Shown: positions 7,090 to 10,287 of the stretch, one piece after another | Layout of the letters: every line of letters starts with the position of its first letter | Position numbering within the stretch: position 1 is the first letter of the stretch | NCBI GenBank assembly: GCA_937919795.1 | Contig: CALFOA010000250.1 | Location: forward strand, 1 to 10,287 | DNA: 10,287 nucleotides | Source of the DNA: an uncultured Neisseria sp. | GTDB taxonomy: Bacteria; Pseudomonadota; Gammaproteobacteria; Burkholderiales; Neisseriaceae | Direction of reading: 5' to 3' | Translations under genes and position numbers: made by a program | Notes under the pieces: model-generated | Told to the model about the DNA's origin: nothing | The model's database searches: none | What the model saw: the letters and a program-made list of their open reading frames with translations, nothing else

Positions 7090-7174
7090 CATGCTAATCA
7101 AAAGACTACACCATCCGATAACTCTTCAAAAAATAGAAAACTTTGAAATTATAAATTGAGTAAATATTCAGGCA

Positions 7175-8515
7175 TTACACGCCGAGGAACCAGAATTTGG
7201 CCGCCCAAGCCAGCGCCACGATCCACACCATTACCGGCACTTCCTTAGCACGACCGCACAACAATTTAATCAAGGCATAGCTGATAAAGCCCATGGCGAT
7301 GCCGTCGGCGATTGAATAGGTAAACGGCATGAAGGCGATGGTGAGGAAGGCAGGAGCCGCTTCGGTCATGTCTTCCCAATCGATTTCCAAGGTGCTTCTA
7401 AGCATGTGGATACCGATGTAGAGCAAGGCCGGCGCGGTAGCGAACGCAGGAACAGCTTTAGCCAAAGGTGAGAACCACAAACAGGCCAGCATCAGCACGC
7501 CCACGGTTACCGCGGTTAAGCCGGTACGGCCGCCGGCAGACACACCCGATGCGCTTTCCACATAAGGCGTTATCGAAGAAGTACCCAAGGCGGCACCGGC
7601 CACAATGGCGGTAGAATCGGCGAACAAAGCACGTTTCAGGCGCGGCAGTTTGCCGTCTACCAACAAACCGGCGCGGTGCGACACGCCCACCAGCGTGCCG
7701 GTACTGTCGAACAAGTCCACTAGGAAAAACACGAAAATCACCGCAATCATGCTGCCGTTAAACAATTGGTTAAAATCCATCTGCATGAAAGTGGGCGCCA
7801 CGCTCGGAATGGCCGACACCACGCCGGTAAACTCGGTTAAACCCATGCCTGCGGCCAGCGCGGTTACCAACAGAATGCTGATGATGATCGCGCCGCGTAC
7901 GCGGAAATAATCGAGCACCACAATCAGGAAGAAGCCCAACAACGCCAACAACACCGGCCAGTTCGGCGATTTCACACCGTTTTCCAGTACATACACATCG
8001 GCCATTCGCACCAAGGTGGCATCGCTGGCAATCACCAAACCGGCATTTTTCAAGGCAATCAAAGCCAAAAATAAACCGATACCGGCGGCAATCGCCATTT
8101 TCAGGCTCATCGGCAAGGCGTTGACCAACATTTCGCGGATTTTCAAAAAACTGAATACGAAGAACAACAAACCCGACATAAACACCGCCGCCAGCGCCAC
8201 CTGCCACGGTACGCCCATGCCTTTCACCACCGCAAACGTGAAATAAGCGTTCAAGCCCATGCCCGGCGCCAGCGCAATCGGATAGTTGGCGAACGCACCC
8301 ATAATGAAACAGCCGATGGCGGCGGAAATACAGGTCGCCACAAACACTGCACCAAAATCCATGCCGGTCATCGACAGAATGCCCGGGTTGACGATGATGA
8401 TGTAACACATGGTGAGGAAGGTGGTGACACCGGCCATGATTTCGGTACGCACGGTGGTACCGTGTTCGCTCAACTTAAACAGGCGTTCGAGCAGGCCTTG
8501 ATTGGGGGTAGTCAT
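7175..8515 (-). CDS. NCS2 family purine (guanine/hypoxanthine/adenine-type) permease
   Basis: This 446-residue, very hydrophobic protein belongs to the AzgA-like branch of the NCS2 family (COG2252), which includes E. coli GhxP, GhxQ, AdeP and AdeQ and Bacillus PbuG. These are inner-membrane proton symporters that import purine bases for salvage. About 12 to 14 membrane segments are expected. Diagnostic stretches are ALAPGMGLNAYF at 81-92, DLFDSTGTLVG at 267-277 and TPYVESASGVSAGGRTG at 316-332; the last two are the substrate- and proton-linked motifs of the family. There is no signal peptide. The ATG at 8515 gives the expected N-terminus (a short polar stretch, then RTEIMAGVTTFLTM), although the Shine-Dalgarno match is weak. 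The gene is a single unit, with its own promoter at 8551-8580 and a terminator at 7056-7089. The 5' leader of about 28 bases is too short for a purine riboswitch. Which purine it carries cannot be read from the sequence. Confidence 0.92.
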   Translation of the reverse strand: MTTPNQGLLERLFKLSEHGTTVRTEIMAGVTTFLTMCYIIIVNPGILSMTGMDFGAVFVATCISAAIGCFIMGAFANYPIALAPGMGLNAYFTFAVVKGMGVPWQVALAAVFMSGLLFFVFSFLKIREMLVNALPMSLKMAIAAGIGLFLALIALKNAGLVIASDATLVRMADVYVLENGVKSPNWPVLLALLGFFLIVVLDYFRVRGAIIISILLVTALAAGMGLTEFTGVVSAIPSVAPTFMQMDFNQLFNGSMIAVIFVFFLVDLFDSTGTLVGVSHRAGLLVDGKLPRLKRALFADSTAIVAGAALGTSSITPYVESASGVSAGGRTGLTAVTVGVLMLACLWFSPLAKAVPAFATAPALLYIGIHMLRSTLEIDWEDMTEAAPAFLTIAFMPFTYSIADGIAMGFISYALIKLLCGRAKEVPVMVWIVALAWAAKFWFLGV

Positions 8516-8550
8516 GTTAACCAGTCGTTAAGAAAAGTAAAACGAACGGC

Positions 8551-8580
8551 ATTATACCTTGATAAATGGCCGCCTTTCAA
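8551..8580 (-). promoter_or_regulatory. Sigma-70 promoter of the purine permease gene
   Basis: On the minus strand TTGAAA (8575-8580, 5 of 6 to TTGACA counting the final A and allowing one change) is separated by 18 bases from a perfect TATAAT (8551-8556). Transcription would start near 8544, giving a leader of about 28 bases before the ATG at 8515. It lies just downstream of the miaB terminator, so the permease has an independent transcript. This is the best promoter match in the window. Confidence 0.75.
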
Positions 8581-8610
8581 ATTTGTTGACAATTTAAAAA
8601 GCGGCCAAAT

Positions 8611-8654
8611 AAATGCCTGTCTGAAAACTGCAAATGGCTTTCAGACAGGCATTT
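8611..8654 (-). terminator. DUS-pair hairpin terminator after miaB
   Basis: TGCCTGTCTGAA (8614-8625) and TTCAGACAGGCA (8640-8651) are exact inverted uptake sequences. With flanking A/T bases they form a 16-bp stem around a 12-base loop, followed on the minus strand by TTTATTT. The hairpin starts 24 bases past the miaB stop codon, in the usual place for a neisserial DUS terminator. Confidence 0.88.
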
Positions 8655-8678
8655 TATCGATTACGGGTAGATGAAGAC

Positions 8679-10010
8679 TTACTCCCCTACCATCACCATT
8701 TCGCCGCGCAGCGAGAAGGTAAACGCTTCGGTGATTTCCAAATCCACCATTTGATTAATCAGGCGCGGATGGCCGGTGAAGTTCACCACTCGATTATTGG
8801 CAGTACGCGCCTGCAACTGGTCGGGGTCTTTTTTCGACACGCCTTCCACCAAGCAGCGTTGTACCGTGCCCAGCATGGTTTGGTTGATGCGGGCGGTTTC
8901 CGCTTCGATCACTTCGTTCAAGGCTTCCAGGCGGCGTACTTTTTCTTCGTGCGGCGTTTCGTCCGGCAGGTTGGCGGCGGGCGTGCCCGGGCGCGGGCTG
9001 TAAATAAACACAAAGCTCAAATCAAACGCGATGTCTTTTACCAACTTCAAGGTCTGCTCGAATTCGGCTTCGGTTTCACCGGGAAAGCCGACGATAAAGT
9101 CGGAACTCAAACACAAATCGGGGCGGATGGCGCGCAGTTTGCGAATGATGGACTTATATTCCAGCGCGGTATAGCCGCGTTTCATCGCGCTCAATACGCG
9201 GTCGGAACCGCTTTGAATCGGCAAATGCAGGTGCGACACCAATTTCGGCAAATCGCGGTAGCACTCGATAATCGCATCGGAAAATTCGCGCGGGTGGCTG
9301 GTGGTAAAGCGCATACGCTCGATACCCGGAATTTCGTGCACGATGCGCAGCAGGCTGGCGAAGTCGCAGATTTCACCGTCGTCGGTAAGGCCTCGGTAGG
9401 CGTTCACGTTCTGACCCAACAGATTGATTTCTTTCACCCCTTGTTGCGCCAGATTGGCGATTTCGGTGAGCACATCGGATAACGGGCGTGAAAACTCTTC
9501 GCCGCGGGTATAAGGCACCACGCAGAACGAGCAGTATTTGGAACAACCTTCCATAATCGATACAAACGCCGAGCCGCCTTCCACCCGCGCCGGCGGCAGG
9601 TGGTCGAATTTTTCGATTTCGGGGAAAGAAATATCCACCTGCGCCTTGCCGGTTTCTTGTTTTTCTTCAATCAATTGCGGCAGGCGGTGCAGGGTTTGCG
9701 GACCGAACACCACATCGACAAATGGCGCGCGCTTCACGATTTCTTCGCCTTCTTGCGAGGCCACGCAGCCGCCGACGCCGATAATCAGGTTGGGATTCTT
9801 CGCTTTCAACGGTTTCACCCGCCCCAAATCGGAAAACACTTTTTCCTGCGCTTTTTCGCGCACCGAGCAGGTGTTGAACAAAATAATGTCGGCGTCTTCC
9901 GCGCTGTCGGTTTGTTCCAACTCCTCACCTTCGGCCAAAACCGACAGCATTTTTTCGCTATCGTATTCATTCATCTGGCAGCCGAACGTGCGGATAAATA
10001 CTTTTTTCAT
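8679..10010 (-). CDS. miaB: tRNA-2-methylthio-N6-dimethylallyladenosine synthase MiaB
   Basis: The 443-residue radical SAM methylthiotransferase adds the 2-methylthio group to N6-isopentenyladenosine at position 37 of tRNAs that read codons beginning with U. The N-terminal domain (about 3-104) holds the three ligands of the auxiliary [4Fe-4S] cluster: C11 (TFGCQMN), C48 (FNTCSVR) and C82 (VGGCVA). The radical SAM cluster motif is C156-x3-C160-x2-C163 in [16 protein letters not shown] near 209-215 and [10 protein letters not shown] near 267-276 are typical of MiaB and distinguish it from RimO. A TRAM-type RNA-binding domain fills about 377-441. The length is normal and all six cysteines are present. 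The ATG at 10010 has AAGGA about 12 bases upstream, slightly long but acceptable. The gene appears monocistronic, with a -10 element at 10072-10077 and a terminator at 8611-8654. Confidence 0.97.
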   Translation of the reverse strand: MKKVFIRTFGCQMNEYDSEKMLSVLAEGEELEQTDSAEDADIILFNTCSVREKAQEKVFSDLGRVKPLKAKNPNLIIGVGGCVASQEGEEIVKRAPFVDVVFGPQTLHRLPQLIEEKQETGKAQVDISFPEIEKFDHLPPARVEGGSAFVSIMEGCSKYCSFCVVPYTRGEEFSRPLSDVLTEIANLAQQGVKEINLLGQNVNAYRGLTDDGEICDFASLLRIVHEIPGIERMRFTTSHPREFSDAIIECYRDLPKLVSHLHLPIQSGSDRVLSAMKRGYTALEYKSIIRKLRAIRPDLCLSSDFIVGFPGETEAEFEQTLKLVKDIAFDLSFVFIYSPRPGTPAANLPDETPHEEKVRRLEALNEVIEAETARINQTMLGTVQRCLVEGVSKKDPDQLQARTANNRVVNFTGHPRLINQMVDLEITEAFTFSLRGEMVMVGE

Positions 10011-10071
10011 AATTTAAATATGTCCTTCAGGTTGCCCGTAATCGCGGGGCTGATTTTTTGAGAAAGCGCGG

Positions 10072-10077
10072 ATTATA
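10072..10077 (-). promoter_or_regulatory. Candidate -10 element of the miaB promoter
   Basis: A perfect TATAAT on the minus strand would place the transcript start near 10065, about 55 bases before the miaB ATG. The best -35 at 17 bases is TTCCAA (10095-10100), a poor match, so the promoter may be weak or depend on an activator. Element C at 10120-10179 lies just upstream, which makes a separate miaB promoter necessary if that element terminates transcription. Confidence 0.5.
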
Positions 10078-10119
10078 GCTTAACGGCCAAAGTTTTGGAA
10101 TAAAATCAATATAGTGAAA

Positions 10120-10179
10120 TGCCTGTCTGAAAAGTTTTTTAGCTTCGCAGAAACTCGCAAGCTCGTTTTCAGACAGGCC
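10120..10179 (-). repeat. DUS-pair element C, upstream of miaB
   Basis: An exact TGCCTGTCTGAA at 10120-10131 faces TTCAGACAGGCC at 10168-10179, which differs from the inverted DUS only in its last base. Read on the minus strand the 36-base spacer (AACGAGCTTGCGAGTTT, then CTGCGAAGCTAAAAAACTT) is the same sequence family as elements A and B, which read on the plus strand. It stands 110 bases upstream of miaB and probably terminates the gene right of the window. Confidence 0.8.
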
Positions 10180-10189
10180 TGCTGGGAGC

Positions 10190-10224
10190 GCGGGCGGCTC
10201 GCCCGCATTTGCCCAAAGGGCAAA
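10190..10224. repeat. Two adjacent 7-bp hairpins
   Basis: GCGGGCG (10190-10196) pairs with CGCCCGC (10200-10206) around a 3-base loop. Immediately after it, TTTGCCC (10208-10214) pairs with GGGCAAA (10218-10224), also around three bases. Both lie between element C and the possible gene end at 10242. Neither has a T-run on the minus strand. They may be a GC-rich repeat, a rho-dependent or pausing structure, or part of a composite terminator with element C. Confidence 0.55.
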
Positions 10225-10241
10225 CTCAAAAAGCTCTGGAT

Positions 10242-10287
10242 TTAAGCGCTACTATAAACTTCAAGCGCCTGATGCAAGCGTACCGCT
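10242..10287 (-). CDS. Possible C-terminal end of an unidentified gene (partial)
   Basis: A minus-strand frame open from the window edge reads AVRLHQALEVYSSA and ends in TAA at 10242-10244. Its stop is followed by two hairpins and a DUS-pair element, the expected order for a gene end, and it would be co-directional with everything else here. Fourteen residues are too few to name a family. Another minus frame is also open for 19 codons, so the call is tentative. Confidence 0.3.
   Translation of the reverse strand, partial: AVRLHQALEVYSSA

Noticed and set aside
7125..7147. TTCAAA and TTTGAA inverted repeat downstream of the permease
   Set aside because: Six AT-rich base pairs with an 11-base loop in AT-rich DNA is likely by chance.
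8585..8607. Plus-strand TTGACA with an A/T-rich -10-like hexamer 17 bases on
   Set aside because: The -10 match (ATAAAT) is poor and no plus-strand gene follows; it would run straight into the DUS hairpin.
8634..9482. Plus-strand 282-codon frame antisense to miaB
   Set aside because: It begins inside the DUS terminator and opposes a fully intact miaB. No domain is visible.

Overview
The window comes from a bacterium of the Neisseriaceae. The 12-mer TGCCTGTCTGAA and its reverse complement recur between genes as facing pairs. From memory this is the DNA uptake sequence dialect called TG-wadDUS, associated with Neisseria wadsworthii and close relatives; it differs from the ATGCCGTCTGAA form of the gonococcus and meningococcus. 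The encoded proteins (ParC, MiaB, RsmJ, a PilS/PilR pair) fit that placement. This is a conserved chromosomal region. I see no phage, insertion sequence, CRISPR array, tRNA, rRNA or toxin-antitoxin gene.

Layout: every supported gene is on the minus strand, so transcription runs from right to left. The right edge may hold the last 14 codons of an unidentified gene (10242-10287), followed by two small hairpins and a DUS-pair element (10120-10179). Next come miaB (8679-10010), a DUS hairpin terminator, an NCS2 purine permease (7175-8515) with a near-consensus sigma-70 promoter, another DUS hairpin terminator, and parC (4624-6927). After these come pilS (2861-4471) and pilR (1060-2874), which overlap by 14 bases, then a classic intrinsic terminator, rsmJ (247-999), and two more DUS-pair elements (175-232 and the truncated 1-54). 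No gene is supported in 1-246. No gap exceeds 300 bases.

Function: miaB (tRNA 2-methylthiolation), rsmJ (16S rRNA methylation) and parC (topoisomerase IV A subunit) are housekeeping genes. The permease scavenges purines. PilS and PilR form a membrane sensor kinase and sigma-54 activator pair whose usual target in other bacteria is the type IV pilin promoter. Type IV pili and DUS together underlie DNA uptake in this family, but nothing in the window links the two by regulation.

Most notable points: a family of DUS-bounded elements of about 60 bp that share a conserved spacer; a PilR about 160 residues longer than the Pseudomonas protein because of two low-complexity linkers; an alanine in ParC at the quinolone-anchoring serine position; and an inverted repeat embedded in the candidate pilS promoter. 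I found no credible new biological system here.
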